In this document: positions 46,255-55,531 of the stretch, in pieces
Layout of the letters: each line of letters starts with the position of its first letter
Position numbering within the stretch: position 1 is the stretch's first letter
Assembly (NCBI GenBank): GCA_014873095.1
Contig: CP050848.1
Coordinates: 4,647,850 to 4,711,849, forward strand
Direction of reading: 5' to 3'
Length of the DNA stretch: 64,000 nt
DNA from: Planctomycetales bacterium ZRK34
GTDB taxonomy: Bacteria > Planctomycetota > Phycisphaerae > Phycisphaerales > Zrk34
The notes under the pieces: model-generated
What the model saw: the letters and a program-made list of their open reading frames with translations, nothing else
What the model was told of the DNA's origin: nothing
The model's database searches: none
Program-made: the position numbers and the translations under genes

Positions 46255-47421
46255 ATGATCAAATATCCCACCGACTATCCCGCCGTTCGCAAGCAAACCG
46301 CTGACGCTCTCCGCGCCGCCGCCGACAAGGTGATCGCCTCGCCGATCATGGTCGGTTTTGACGGCATGGTCGACACGATCCTCGCCGTCGTGAATAAACG
46401 CCGCGGGCCGGAGGATTACGAACCGATTTCGCAGATGAGCGAGTTCGGTCAGAAGATCGTCGCCGCCGCCGGTAAAAGCTCCAACTACGAGATGGTCGTC
46501 AAGCAGGTCAAACTCGGCGGCAACGGCCCGATCATGGCCAATGCCCTGTGCCACATCGGCCTGCCCGTGACCTACATCGGCGGCATCGGTCACCCCGAGC
46601 TTCACCCCGCCTATCAGCCGCTGGCCGACGGCTGCGCCGAATGCCTGCCCATCGCCGATCCCGGCTACACCGACGCCGTCGAGTTCGATGACGGCAAGCT
46701 GATGTTCGGCAAGCTCAACAACACCCGCCTGATCAATCCCGACGCCATCCGCAAGCACATCGGCGACGACAAGCTCAAGGCCATCTTCGCCCGCAGCGCC
46801 GTCGTTTCCATGGTCAACTGGACCATGCTCGCCTACACATCGGACATCTGGAAATACCTGCTGGCCGACATCCTCCCGGACGTGAAATGGGAAAACGGCC
46901 AGGGCCGCATCTTCATCGACCTGACCGACCCCGAAAAGCGCACCCGCGACGATCTGATCGAAGCCACGCAGTTGATCAGCAAGATGCAGGAATACGCCGA
47001 CGTGACGCTCGGACTGAACCTCAAGGAATCCGAGCAGGTCGCCGCGGCCCTCGACATCGCCACCGGCTCCGACCCCGGCGCCGGCATCGAAGCCACCGCC
47101 GAGGCCATCCGCGAGAAGCTCGAAATCAACACCGTGCTGATCCACCCGCTCAAGTCCGCCGCCGCGGCGCGACTCGAGCCCGACGGTTCGGTCGTCACCG
47201 CCTTCAGCCCCGCGCCTTACACAAAGAAGCCCGTCCTTTCGACCGGCGCCGGCGACAACTTCAATGCCGGCTGCTGCATCGGCTGGCTCGCGGGTCTGCC
47301 GCTGGATCAGATGCTGACCGTCGGCAACGCCGTCTCGGGTTACTACGTCCGCAACGCCGGCTCGCCGACGCTCGATCAGCTCATCGACTTCGTCGCCACC
47401 ATGCCCGATCCCGAAGTCTGA
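46255..47421 (+). CDS. PfkB-family carbohydrate kinase
   Basis: 388 aa ribokinase fold. The N-terminal VGFDGMVDTIL and LGGNGPIMANALCHIGLPVTYIGGIG correspond to the sugar-binding GGN region. The C-terminal STGAGDNFNAGCCIGWLAG carries the anion hole and the catalytic Asp of the DTxGAGD-type motif, with Ser in place of Asp at its first position. It phosphorylates a sugar or nucleoside with ATP; the substrate is not readable. It sits convergent to the Gfo/Idh/MocA gene and next to the sugar-use locus. Confidence 0.88.
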   Translation: MIKYPTDYPAVRKQTADALRAAADKVIASPIMVGFDGMVDTILAVVNKRRGPEDYEPISQMSEFGQKIVAAAGKSSNYEMVVKQVKLGGNGPIMANALCHIGLPVTYIGGIGHPELHPAYQPLADGCAECLPIADPGYTDAVEFDDGKLMFGKLNNTRLINPDAIRKHIGDDKLKAIFARSAVVSMVNWTMLAYTSDIWKYLLADILPDVKWENGQGRIFIDLTDPEKRTRDDLIEATQLISKMQEYADVTLGLNLKESEQVAAALDIATGSDPGAGIEATAEAIREKLEINTVLIHPLKSAAAARLEPDGSVVTAFSPAPYTKKPVLSTGAGDNFNAGCCIGWLAGLPLDQMLTVGNAVSGYYVRNAGSPTLDQLIDFVATMPDPEV

Positions 47422-47430
47422 TCCGGCGAC

Positions 47431-48723
47431 TTACGCCCCCATGGTGATCTTCTGCGCGGCGGTGTCAAAACCCGCGACGCGGCGTTGTTTGTAACTGAGC
47501 ATCGCCATGATCATGGCGGTCTGCGTGCGATAGGCCAGGTCGATCGGGCTCCATGTGTCCTGTGTGCCGCTGCGGTGGTTGTCCAGCAGGTTCTGCCAGT
47601 GGGCGACGTTGTCTTCGCCACCCTCGATGTCGATGATGACCGGTTGCTTGGCGCCTTTGGCGCGCACGGGTTGGAAGACGATCTGGCGGTTGTTGCGGAT
47701 CAACAGCGTGCCGTCATAACCGCGCACATACGGCAGGCGCTGACCACCGCCGCGATAACCCTCGATCGAGTTGAAGTCGTTGGCCTGCGTGCCGAGCACC
47801 GACAGCGTGGCTTTTTCCGGGTAATGCGCCAGCAGGTTGAATGTGTCCGGCACGGTGCGCAGCTCATACTCATAACGATCGATCCCGCCGACAGCGACGA
47901 CCGTGTCGGGCATGCTCACGCCGAGGATGTCGATGATCTGCGTGGCGCTGTGGGGATACAGGTCCGTGACCGGTCCGCCGGCGTATTCCTCGAACAGCCG
48001 CCAGCGGAACATCCGGTCGACATTGAACGGGACTTTCGGCCGATCGCCCAGCCAAGCGTCCCAGTTCAGATCCGCGCCGGGCTTGGCGTTCGGATCATCG
48101 ATGTGCATGCCGCGCTCGCCAAAGTCGCCGAGGCGGAAGTAGCTGGTCTCGCCGAACACCGGTTGACCGATGAGCCCCTGTTGCACGAGCTTTTTCATCT
48201 GACGCCAGACTGGGTCGCTCATCGCCTGGGTACCGAGCTGAAAGGCGACCTTCGACGCTTTGACCGTGGCGTGAAGCGCCTTGAGCTGGTCGAACTGGCT
48301 CCAGTGGGTGATGGGTTTTTCGCAGTAGACGCTCTTGTTGGCATTGACGGCGTCGATCGCCTGCCGGGCATGCTGGTGGTCCGGCGTGGCGATGCAGACC
48401 ACGTCGACGTTCGGATCGGCCAGCAGTTCGCGGTGACCCATGTAGCCTTTGGGAATGCTGTACTTCTCAAGGGCCCGCTGCATCCGCGGGCGGTACACGT
48501 CGCAGGCGGCCGTCAGGTCGACGGGGTAGTTCGCCTTGTCACGGAGATGTCGGACCATGTTCAGATGGGCCTGCGCCCGCCCGCCGCAACCGATGTATCC
48601 GACGCCGAGGCGTTCGTTGGCGGCGTGTGAGATGCGCGGTGCGCTGAGCGATGCCGTCGCGGCAAGCGTCGCGGCGGTTTGCATGAACTGGCGACGTGAG
48701 GCGGGAGAAGGGGCGTCGGTCAT
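47431..48723 (-). CDS. Gfo/Idh/MocA-family oxidoreductase with Tat signal
   Basis: 430 aa. Twin-arginine signal SRRQFMQTAATLAATASLSA (about residues 9-28). Rossmann motif VGYIGCGGRAQAHLNMV, TAACDVYRPR, IATPDHQHARQAIDAV and catalytic EKPITH (about 125) follow. It is last in a three-gene unit with the DUF6807 and TIM-barrel genes (4-bp gap and 19-bp overlap), so the three probably act in one pathway of sugar oxidation/isomerisation. The ATG at 48723 was chosen because the signal motif then lies at the N-terminus. Confidence 0.9.
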   Translation of the reverse strand: MTDAPSPASRRQFMQTAATLAATASLSAPRISHAANERLGVGYIGCGGRAQAHLNMVRHLRDKANYPVDLTAACDVYRPRMQRALEKYSIPKGYMGHRELLADPNVDVVCIATPDHQHARQAIDAVNANKSVYCEKPITHWSQFDQLKALHATVKASKVAFQLGTQAMSDPVWRQMKKLVQQGLIGQPVFGETSYFRLGDFGERGMHIDDPNAKPGADLNWDAWLGDRPKVPFNVDRMFRWRLFEEYAGGPVTDLYPHSATQIIDILGVSMPDTVVAVGGIDRYEYELRTVPDTFNLLAHYPEKATLSVLGTQANDFNSIEGYRGGGQRLPYVRGYDGTLLIRNNRQIVFQPVRAKGAKQPVIIDIEGGEDNVAHWQNLLDNHRSGTQDTWSPIDLAYRTQTAMIMAMLSYKQRRVAGFDTAAQKITMGA

Positions 48724-48727
48724 CGGA

Positions 48728-49621
48728 TCACTCCTTGTGCGGGGTCTGTTGGACCCACTGGTTGTAAAGCGTGTTGAGCGCGTCGGCATCGGCGGCGCCG
48801 TCCAGCGCCGCCACGCCATAGACAAGCCGCAGCGACTGGCCGCGCTGCAGCGTCATCGGTTGTTTCCACAGGTTCAGCGTGGCCGACTGATAGGCGAACG
48901 GCGCGTGCATCGTGAACCACCACGCGGGATGGCGCGCATTGGCCGGGTGGTCGAACATGGCGATGGTGATCGTTCGGCCCTGGACCGGCCCCGTGACGGC
49001 GACCCATCGGCCGCGGGTCAGCTTCTCGGTGCCGCGCACGATTTCACCGGGCGTGTTCTCGCTGTGGGTGAAGATTGCGACCTTGTCCATCGACTCAACC
49101 AGCCGCATGCCCAGGCCGTAGTAGTGATGTCCGCTGAGCGTGATGTGTTCACGATTTTCCGGTGCAGTCAGCGTCGAGCGCCAGGTCAGCAGTGTGGCCC
49201 CGGCCGTTGATTGCACCTGAATTTTCCGCTGCTCGCCGGCCAGCACATGGCCTTCGGCATCGCGCCAGTTCAGCGTCTGTTGAAGGCTCGGGCCATCAAG
49301 CGTCGTTGTCGGGTCGGCCTGTTTGCCGCTGCCGCGTCGTTCTTCCCAGAAGCTGACCCCGTCGATGCTCACGGCAAACATCAACCCGTGATGGTGCGGA
49401 TGATCCGCCACCTGGTCGCGCAGCGCCTGCACACCGCCCGGTGTGAACAGCTTCACCACGTATGGCTTGAACGGACTCGGCGCCGCCTGATAAACAGCGA
49501 TCGCCCGCGTTCCGCTGGATGCGGTGATGCGTGTGCTGTCGTCCTCGGCGCGCCATGTCGTCACATCGCAATAAACCGTCGGCGCGATCGTCAGCAGCAG
49601 GATTACACAGGCACATCGCAT
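48728..49621 (-). CDS. DUF6807 (PmoA-like) secreted protein
   Basis: 297 aa. Signal peptide (MRCACVILLLTIAPTVYC), then a beta-rich domain with the family's HPHHHGLMFAVSIDGVSFWEE core near residue 75 and later HYYGLGMRLVESMD, FDHPANARHPAWWFTMHAPFAYQSATLNLW. The name PmoA in databases is historical and does not mean methane monooxygenase. The fold resembles galactose-mutarotase-like sandwiches. These proteins recur in planctomycete sugar loci. The start overlaps the end of the TIM-barrel gene by 19 bp. Confidence 0.85.
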   Translation of the reverse strand: MRCACVILLLTIAPTVYCDVTTWRAEDDSTRITASSGTRAIAVYQAAPSPFKPYVVKLFTPGGVQALRDQVADHPHHHGLMFAVSIDGVSFWEERRGSGKQADPTTTLDGPSLQQTLNWRDAEGHVLAGEQRKIQVQSTAGATLLTWRSTLTAPENREHITLSGHHYYGLGMRLVESMDKVAIFTHSENTPGEIVRGTEKLTRGRWVAVTGPVQGRTITIAMFDHPANARHPAWWFTMHAPFAYQSATLNLWKQPMTLQRGQSLRLVYGVAALDGAADADALNTLYNQWVQQTPHKE

Positions 49622-50442
49622 AGCAGACTCCGCAGGTGATCGATGCTTCGCGCGGCCTGATCGACCGTGCCGCATTCGACGCTGATCGCGATGTCGCGAT
49701 CACACCGGCGGCAGATCTCGATCACACGTCCCCAGTCGATGACGCCTTCGCCGCAGGCGCACCCGACGGGTGTGCCCGTGACTTTGCCGCGTTCGCCGTC
49801 GGACTGCTCGACGCTGATGTCTTTGGCGTGCAGGTGGACCAGCCGGTCGGCCACATGTTCCAGCCAGTGATACGGATCGTGTCCGCACAGGTAGCTGTTG
49901 CCGGTGTCGAAGTTGATGCCGATGGCGGGCGAGTCGACCAGTCGGTAGATGCGGTCGAGTCCGTCGGGGTGTTTGGAATATTGCTGGTGCGGCTCGATGC
50001 CGATGAGGATGCCGCGCGGCTCGGCGGTCTTCGCCGCCTCGCCCAGCGTGTAGCGCATCAGCGTGTGGTCTTCGTCTTCCGTGGTCCAGTCCGGTTTGGG
50101 GCCTTCGTCGGTGTTCACCACCGGGGCGCCGCACTCGGCGGCAAACCGAATCGCCTGCTTCAGATACTCGACGCTGATTTCAGGTTTGCACAGCGGCGTA
50201 TGGGCCGACAAGCCCGACAGCCCGATGCCCGCCTTCTCGCAGGCGCGCCGCACGCGCAACGGATCGTCCAGCATCGACACGCTGTGAAAATACCCCGCTT
50301 CGCTGAGCAACTCGCGGCCCCAGTGGACCATCGGCTCGACCAGCTCATAGCCAAGTTCCGCCGCCTTGCCCACGCCCCATTCGAAACTTTTGTCGTGGTG
50401 GCGGACGAATTCCATGTTCACGCCCAGTCGGATTCGGCCCAT
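49603..50442 (-). CDS. Sugar phosphate isomerase/epimerase-like TIM barrel
   Basis: 279 aa of the xylose isomerase-like TIM-barrel family. IRLGVNMEFVRHHDKSFEWGVGKAAELGYELVEPMV, VVNTDEGPKPDW, ILIGIEPHQQYSKHP, GINFDTGNSYLCGHDP and LVHLHAKDI carry the metal-binding Glu, Asp and His positions. SVECGT near the end is the last ligand strand. It is probably a keto-aldose isomerase or epimerase, first gene of the three-gene unit. The ATG at 50442 has TGAGGA eight bases upstream. Confidence 0.88.
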   Translation of the reverse strand: MGRIRLGVNMEFVRHHDKSFEWGVGKAAELGYELVEPMVHWGRELLSEAGYFHSVSMLDDPLRVRRACEKAGIGLSGLSAHTPLCKPEISVEYLKQAIRFAAECGAPVVNTDEGPKPDWTTEDEDHTLMRYTLGEAAKTAEPRGILIGIEPHQQYSKHPDGLDRIYRLVDSPAIGINFDTGNSYLCGHDPYHWLEHVADRLVHLHAKDISVEQSDGERGKVTGTPVGCACGEGVIDWGRVIEICRRCDRDIAISVECGTVDQAARSIDHLRSLLCDVPV

Positions 50443-50456
50443 GGATTGATCCTCAC

Positions 50457-50562
50457 TGAAAGATTGTCTACACACGACGGTGTGCTGTACGATGTCATTG
50501 CCGGTGAATCTTAAAGTGGCACAGCCGCTTGGGCGTCCGGAATATTTCAGTGAAAGATTTTC
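50457..50562. promoter_or_regulatory. Paired TGAAAGATTKTC sites in the divergent promoter region
   Basis: TGAAAGATTGTC (50457-50468) and TGAAAGATTTTC (50551-50562) are 12-bp direct repeats differing at one base, 94 bp apart (about nine helical turns). They border the 125-bp region between the TIM-barrel operon and the divergent AraC gene. CACAC-GACG-GTGTG (50471-50484) adds an inverted repeat. This arrangement suits binding by the AraC-type regulator with looping, which is an inference. Confidence 0.45.
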
Positions 50563-50567
50563 ACCAG

Positions 50568-51578
50568 ATGCGACAGCGCCCCGCCTACAAAGCGAATCAT
50601 CAGGTGTATCGCGCCGATACCTGCGACACGCTGGTCGAAGCCGCGCAGCGGGGGGCCGTGAAACTCGAGGCGCTGGTGCGCGGTCACTACCCGGGCCGGC
50701 CGCTGGGGCGCGATGAATTGCCGCGGGTCAAGAGCGTCGGGTTCTGGGACGCGGCCGGACCGCAGGACTGGGGACTGGACTGGCACCGCAACGAAGGCCT
50801 CGAACTGACCTACCTGGAGTCCGGCTCGGTCCACTTTGCCACGCAGTCAGCAACCCACCGCCTGAATCCCGGCGAGATGACCATCACGAGGCCCTGGCAG
50901 GCGCACCGCGTGGGTGATCCGAACGTCGGCCCCGGGCGGTTGCACTGGTTGATCATCGATCTGGGTGTACGCCGGCCGGATCAACCCTGGCAATGGCCCG
51001 CCTGGGTCGTGCTGCATCGCCGCGATCTGGATCGCCTGACCATGATCCTGCGTCAGAATGAACAGCCGGTCTGGATCATCAGCGGTGAAGTGCAGCGGTG
51101 TTGGAAGCAGATCGCACGGGCGGTTGAAGCCGATCGCCAGGGCTCACACATCTCTCACCTGACGACATACATCAATGAGTTGTTGCTGCTCATGCTGGAG
51201 ATGTTTGACAGTCAGCGGGTGTCGCTCGACGTGCGCCTCATCAGCACGCAGCGGAGTGTCAAGTTGTTCCTTGAGGAACTGGCCGGCGATGTGCATCGAC
51301 TGTCACATCCGTGGACCGTCACCGAAATGGCTGAACACTGCGGGCTGGGGCTGACGCAGTTCACCGCGCTGTGCAAGCAGATCGTCAACCAGACCCCGAA
51401 TCACTACCTGACCCACTGCCGCATTCACGCCGCCGTCCGGATGCTGCGCGACTCGCGCGGCCTCAGCGTCACACAGATCGCCCATCGCTGTGGATTTTCC
51501 AGCAGCCAGTATTTCGCGAAGGTGTTGCGGGAGCACACCGGTCGCACACCGACGCAGGTGCGACTGGCAACAGACTAA
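50568..51578 (+). CDS. AraC-family transcriptional regulator
   Basis: 336 aa. The N-terminal cupin-like sensor domain contains LDWHRNEGLELTYLESGSVHFATQSATHRLNPGEMTITRPWQAHRVG. A linker follows, then two helix-turn-helix motifs at the C-terminus: WTVTEMAEHCGLGLTQFTALCKQIVNQTPNHYLTHCRIHAAVRML and LSVTQIAHRCGFSSSQYFAKVLREHTGRTPTQVR. It senses a sugar and probably controls the divergent isomerase operon and the ABC importer. The start is uncertain: the ATG at 50568 leaves the repeat at 50551 outside the gene, while in-frame GTG (50550) and TTG (50529) are alternatives. Confidence 0.9.
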   Translation: MRQRPAYKANHQVYRADTCDTLVEAAQRGAVKLEALVRGHYPGRPLGRDELPRVKSVGFWDAAGPQDWGLDWHRNEGLELTYLESGSVHFATQSATHRLNPGEMTITRPWQAHRVGDPNVGPGRLHWLIIDLGVRRPDQPWQWPAWVVLHRRDLDRLTMILRQNEQPVWIISGEVQRCWKQIARAVEADRQGSHISHLTTYINELLLLMLEMFDSQRVSLDVRLISTQRSVKLFLEELAGDVHRLSHPWTVTEMAEHCGLGLTQFTALCKQIVNQTPNHYLTHCRIHAAVRMLRDSRGLSVTQIAHRCGFSSSQYFAKVLREHTGRTPTQVRLATD

Positions 51579-52264
51579 TCTCGCGGGGTGATGCGCAGAT
51601 TGCGGTAGGCGACGGGGCCGTGATCGCCCTGCAGCATCAGCGGGCCGGCGGGGCGCTCCTTGCCGGTCAGGGCGCTGCGCGTCGGGGCGGGAACTTCGAC
51701 GTTTTCGTGAATGACCTTGCCGTTGAGTTCGACCTTGATGAACTTCGCGCTGGCGATCTTCTTGCCGGCCCCATCAAAACGCGGCGCCTGGAAATCGATG
51801 CGGAACGTGTTCCACTGACCCGGCGCGCGGTAGGGCGGATTTTTCGGCGCGTGTATGCCGTAGATCGCGCCCATGTCGCCTTCGTTGGGTTTGTCCTTGC
51901 CGAAGCTGTCGAGCACCTGCACTTCGTACTCGCCCATCAGGTAGATGCCGGAGTTCGACCCCTTGGGCACCATCACCTCGAGTTCCACGACGACGTTGCG
52001 GAAGGTCTGCTTGGTGAACAGGTCCTGGCCGTGGCCGTGGACATTGATCAGTTGGTTGCCGCCTTCGCTGGCGGTCAGCTCACGCGGGTCGGCGGTGGAG
52101 ATGGCGGCCGTGCCGACGGTCCAGTGGTTGTCGCCTTTGCCGTGGTGCTTGAGGTTCCACCCGTCGAGGTTCTTACCGTTGAACGGTTCCACGGGCGGGC
52201 CGGCGAAGAGGATGCCTGCCGCCAGCAGCAGGGCGATCGTGCATTGAGCCAGGCGTGTGGTCAT
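51575..52264 (-). CDS. DUF1080 (3-keto-disaccharide hydrolase-like) secreted protein
   Basis: 229 aa. Signal peptide (MTTRLAQCTIALLLAAGILFAGPP), then FNGKNLDGWNLKHHGKGDNHWTVG, FRNVVVELEVMVPKGSNSGIYLMGEYEVQVLDSFG and a GAIYGIHAPKNPPYRAPGQWNTFRIDF core, typical of the jelly-roll DUF1080 family. Some members cleave 3-keto-glycosides made by Gfo/Idh/MocA dehydrogenases, which suits the neighbours. It is encoded 69 bp downstream of the permease and overlaps the AraC stop by 4 bp tail to tail. Confidence 0.9.
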   Translation of the reverse strand: MTTRLAQCTIALLLAAGILFAGPPVEPFNGKNLDGWNLKHHGKGDNHWTVGTAAISTADPRELTASEGGNQLINVHGHGQDLFTKQTFRNVVVELEVMVPKGSNSGIYLMGEYEVQVLDSFGKDKPNEGDMGAIYGIHAPKNPPYRAPGQWNTFRIDFQAPRFDGAGKKIASAKFIKVELNGKVIHENVEVPAPTRSALTGKERPAGPLMLQGDHGPVAYRNLRITPRD

Positions 52265-52333
52265 GGGCGTGATCTCCACCGGGTATGGGCCAAAACTGAT
52301 CATATCCGCATCCCGCTCCGCAGGCGACGATCT

Positions 52334-53842
52334 TCAGGCGGTTTGTGCCTGGCGGGCGGCTCGCCGTCGAGCGGCGAAGCGTTTGATCAGTTCGTCAGCG
52401 ATGACGCCGCCGAGGATCACCAGGCCGATGATGGCGAACTCGAGCGTGGTCGAAATTTTCAGCAGCGTGATCATGTTGTACAGCACACGCATCACCGCCG
52501 CGCCGATGACGACCCCGAGGATCGACCCCTCGCCGCCCCGCAGGCTGCACCCGCCGAGCACGGCCGCGGCAATGGCGTAAAGCTCGAAGAAATTGCCGTG
52601 GCTCGACGGCGGGACCGAGTTGCCGTCCAGTGCGAACAGGATCCCGCCGACGCCGGCCAGCCCCGTGCAGATCACATACGCCAGGCAGGTCATGCGCGAC
52701 GTGTTGATGCCGCTGTAGTGGGCGGCCGCCTCGTTGCGCCCCAGCGCCAGCATGTAGCGCCCCCAGATGGTGCGGTTCAGGAAGATCGCCGCCGCCACCG
52801 CGATGACGACCAGTATCAGAAACGGCGCGGGGATGCCGAACGTCTCGGTGATGTGAATCTTTCCGGTCGCCAGCGGGCTGAGCGTGTTGTCGTACTCGTT
52901 GCCGAAGCCGACGGTCTGATCGTCGACGAGCCAGCGAGAGATGCCGCGATAAAACAGCAGGCCGCAGAGTGTGACGACGAACGATTGCAGCCCCAGCTTG
53001 GTCACGAGCAACCCGTGTAGCAACCCGAGCGCGAGGCTGATGCCGATCACACTCACCAGCGCCAGCGGAATGCTCATGAGTTGGTGTCGCTTCAGCGGGA
53101 TGGCCGCCCATGTGTCATCGACGGCGCCGATATCGTTGGCGAGCCTCAGCGCGGCGCTTTGCTCGCTGGTGTTCACCTGTGTGATATGCGTCTGTCGCAG
53201 GCGCGCGTCACCTTGAAACAGCATCACCTGATCACGCGGATTCAGCGATGCATGATCGCCGGCGATGGTCACCGTCGGGTGTTCGCCCGCTTCGAACTGC
53301 GTCACGGGATACACCGCGGCGACGAATCCGCGCGGCTCACTCGGCGAGGTGGCGACCTCGTCGGCGGTCAGCGGCTGGTCGACAATCAACCTGACGCCGG
53401 TCATCTCGCCCATGCCGGGGCGCAGCTCGAAGCGATATTCGGGGTCGATCGATTCGATGGTGACGACGGCGGCCCGCGCTCTTCGCCCGCCGGAGTAGCG
53501 GATGCGGTCGCCGGGTTTGAGGCTTGTTTTGCCGTGCAGAATGATCACGCGCTGCTGAGCGTCGACGCGCAGCACCTCGGCGCTGTCGATCGGCTTGTAG
53601 TCGACCGACAAAAACACCGCCAGCAGCACGCCGGTCAGGCATATCACCGAGCCGATCGAAAGGTCGATTCCGCCGGTGATGATCACGAAGGCCACGCCGA
53701 TGCTGATGATCCCGAACAGGGCGGTGCGGCGGATCAGGTTCTCGATGTTGAACGCCTGTAAAAACGTATCCGGCGTCAGCAGAATCATCAGCAGGCACAA
53801 GCCCACCAGCAGACCGAAGATGCCGAGTACTTTCACATTCAT
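52334..53842 (-). CDS. Ribose-type ABC permease with a large inserted domain
   Basis: 502 aa, against roughly 320-330 for the family. The N-terminal family core IISIGVAFVIITGGIDLSIGSVICLTGVLLAVFL (about 45-78) and the rest (PLALVSVIGISLALGLLHGLLVTKLGLQSFVVTLCGLLFYRGI from about 259) are normal BPD_transp_2 sequence, with the late FFELYAIAAAVLGGCSLRGGEGSILGVVIGA motif. Residues about 84-256 are an added soluble, beta-rich domain (RVIILHGKTSLKPGDRIRYSGG, VTIAGDHASLNPRDQVMLFQGDARL). It is the membrane channel of the sugar importer. Confidence 0.88.
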   Translation of the reverse strand: MNVKVLGIFGLLVGLCLLMILLTPDTFLQAFNIENLIRRTALFGIISIGVAFVIITGGIDLSIGSVICLTGVLLAVFLSVDYKPIDSAEVLRVDAQQRVIILHGKTSLKPGDRIRYSGGRRARAAVVTIESIDPEYRFELRPGMGEMTGVRLIVDQPLTADEVATSPSEPRGFVAAVYPVTQFEAGEHPTVTIAGDHASLNPRDQVMLFQGDARLRQTHITQVNTSEQSAALRLANDIGAVDDTWAAIPLKRHQLMSIPLALVSVIGISLALGLLHGLLVTKLGLQSFVVTLCGLLFYRGISRWLVDDQTVGFGNEYDNTLSPLATGKIHITETFGIPAPFLILVVIAVAAAIFLNRTIWGRYMLALGRNEAAAHYSGINTSRMTCLAYVICTGLAGVGGILFALDGNSVPPSSHGNFFELYAIAAAVLGGCSLRGGEGSILGVVIGAAVMRVLYNMITLLKISTTLEFAIIGLVILGGVIADELIKRFAARRRAARQAQTA

Positions 53843-53894
53843 GCGAGACTTCCAACCAAAGACCAGGGCCGCGTAGCGACCCGGCTAGTGTACT

Positions 53895-55406
53895 TTATGA
53901 AAGCGACATTTCCTCGCCGCCGGTCGCCAGTTGCATGATCGGCTCTTCGCCCAGCTCATCGCGCGACAGCTCACCGGTGATGCGACCCTCGTGCATGACC
54001 AGCACGCGGTCGCTCATGCCGAGGATCTCCTCCATCTCGCTGGAGACAAACACGATGCCCATGCCTTGCTCGGCGAGTTGCTCCATCAGCCCGTAAATTT
54101 CCTGTTTGGCCCCGACGTCGATGCCGCGCGTCGGCTCATCCAGCAGCAACAGCTTCGGGCCCAGGCAAAGCCACTTGCCGATGACGACCTTCTGCTGATT
54201 GCCCCCGGAAAGGTATTGCGCGATCTGATCGGGGCTGGGCGTTTTGATGTTCATCCGGTCGATCATCGCCGCGGCGTCGGTATCTTCACGCGATCGATTC
54301 AGCCACCCGCCGCGCCCGCTGTGTCGACGCAGCGCCGGCAGGCCGAGGTTGTGGCGCACGCTCATTTCGACGACGAGTCCGTGCTGCTTGCGGTCTTCGG
54401 GAACCAGCGCCATGCCGCGCCCGATCACGCGCTGCGGGTCGTGTGCATCCAGCGGTTGGCCGTCGAACGTGATCGTTCCGCCGAGCGGTTTGTCGATGCC
54501 GAACAGGGCGCGCAACATCTCGGTGCGCCCGGCGCCGATGAGTCCGGCGAAGCCGACGATCTCGCCGGCGCGGACGGTGAAGCTGAGCTTGTGGCGCGGC
54601 CAGGCGGGGGTGACCAGGTCGCGCACGTCGAGCAGCACATCTCCGACGGGGTGCTGTTTTCTCGCGTAAAACTGGCTGATGTCGCGGCCGACCATCATGC
54701 GGACCATTGCATCGTGATCGATGCGTTCGCGGTCGAGGTCGCCGGCGTTTTCACCGTCGCGCAGGACGCTGACGCGGTCGGCCAGTTCTTTGACTTCACC
54801 GAGGCGATGGGAGATGTAGATCACACTGACGCCGCGCGTGCGCAGGTCTTTGACGACGCGGAAGAGGTTCTCGGTTTCGTGTTGGCTCAGCGATGAGGTC
54901 GGCTCGTCCATGATCAGCACGCGGGCGTTGACCGACAGCGCCTTGGCGATTTCGACAAGCTGTTGATGCCCGATAGTCAGTCGATGCAGCGGCGTGGCGG
55001 GGTCGACATCGAGCCCGATCATGTCCAGCACCTTGCGGGCGTTTGCTCGCATGGTGGCGCGGTCGATCAGTCCGCTGCGCAGCGGTTCGCGCCCGAGGTA
55101 AATGTTTGAGGCGACATCAAGGTTGTCGCAGAGATTCAGTTCCTGATGAATCAGCACGACGCCTGCGGCCATGGCGTCGCTGACGTTTTCGAAGCGGACG
55201 GGTTCGCCGTCGATAAGGATTTCGCCGGTATCGGCGGGTTGGACCCCGGCGAGTATCTTCATGAGCGTGCTTTTGCCGGCCCCGTTTTCCCCGATCAGCG
55301 CGAGCACTTCGCCGCGGCCGAGCGTGAGACTGACTTCATGCAGCGCCCGTACGCCGGGAAAGCGCTTGCTCAATTGCCGAACTTCAAGCAGTGGGGCGTC
55401 AGTCAT
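53895..55406 (-). CDS. Ribose-type ABC importer ATPase (RbsA-like)
   Basis: 503 aa with two ATPase domains. The first has Walker [10 protein letters not shown] (about 38), a degenerate signature [15 protein letters not shown] and Walker [13 protein letters not shown]. The second has an unusual Walker A region (GLIGAGRTE), the signature [16 protein letters not shown] and Walker [13 protein letters not shown]. This pattern is standard for sugar importer ATPases of the RbsA/MglA type, where the second site is altered. The ATG at 55406 begins [18 protein letters not shown]. Confidence 0.93.
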   Translation of the reverse strand: MTDAPLLEVRQLSKRFPGVRALHEVSLTLGRGEVLALIGENGAGKSTLMKILAGVQPADTGEILIDGEPVRFENVSDAMAAGVVLIHQELNLCDNLDVASNIYLGREPLRSGLIDRATMRANARKVLDMIGLDVDPATPLHRLTIGHQQLVEIAKALSVNARVLIMDEPTSSLSQHETENLFRVVKDLRTRGVSVIYISHRLGEVKELADRVSVLRDGENAGDLDRERIDHDAMVRMMVGRDISQFYARKQHPVGDVLLDVRDLVTPAWPRHKLSFTVRAGEIVGFAGLIGAGRTEMLRALFGIDKPLGGTITFDGQPLDAHDPQRVIGRGMALVPEDRKQHGLVVEMSVRHNLGLPALRRHSGRGGWLNRSREDTDAAAMIDRMNIKTPSPDQIAQYLSGGNQQKVVIGKWLCLGPKLLLLDEPTRGIDVGAKQEIYGLMEQLAEQGMGIVFVSSEMEEILGMSDRVLVMHEGRITGELSRDELGEEPIMQLATGGEEMSLS

Positions 55407-55434
55407 GAGGGCTGGTGGACTGTGATTGCTGCAT

Positions 55435-55500
55435 TGTGGCACAGTCGCCCTCGACTGTGCTGGCGTCATCTTCCGCACAGCCGAGGGCGGCTGTGCCACA
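55435..55500. repeat. 26-bp inverted repeat of the TGTGGCACAG...CTGTGCCACA type
   Basis: Arms 55435-55460 (TGTGGCACAGTCGCCCTCGA...) and 55475-55500 (ending GGCTGTGCCACA) are complementary apart from two changes that still allow G:U pairs on one strand. It lies between the substrate-binding protein gene and the ATPase gene, where a transcript hairpin could protect the upstream message and lower downstream expression. Confidence 0.8.
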
Positions 55501-55531
55501 GCGACGTGGCGGACATTCTGCTACGACCAAT

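Noticed and set aside
48728..49621. Reading the PmoA-type name as particulate methane monooxygenase
   Set aside because: The protein has a signal peptide and a soluble beta-rich domain, no membrane helices and no pmoB/pmoC neighbours; the name is a historical label for DUF6807.
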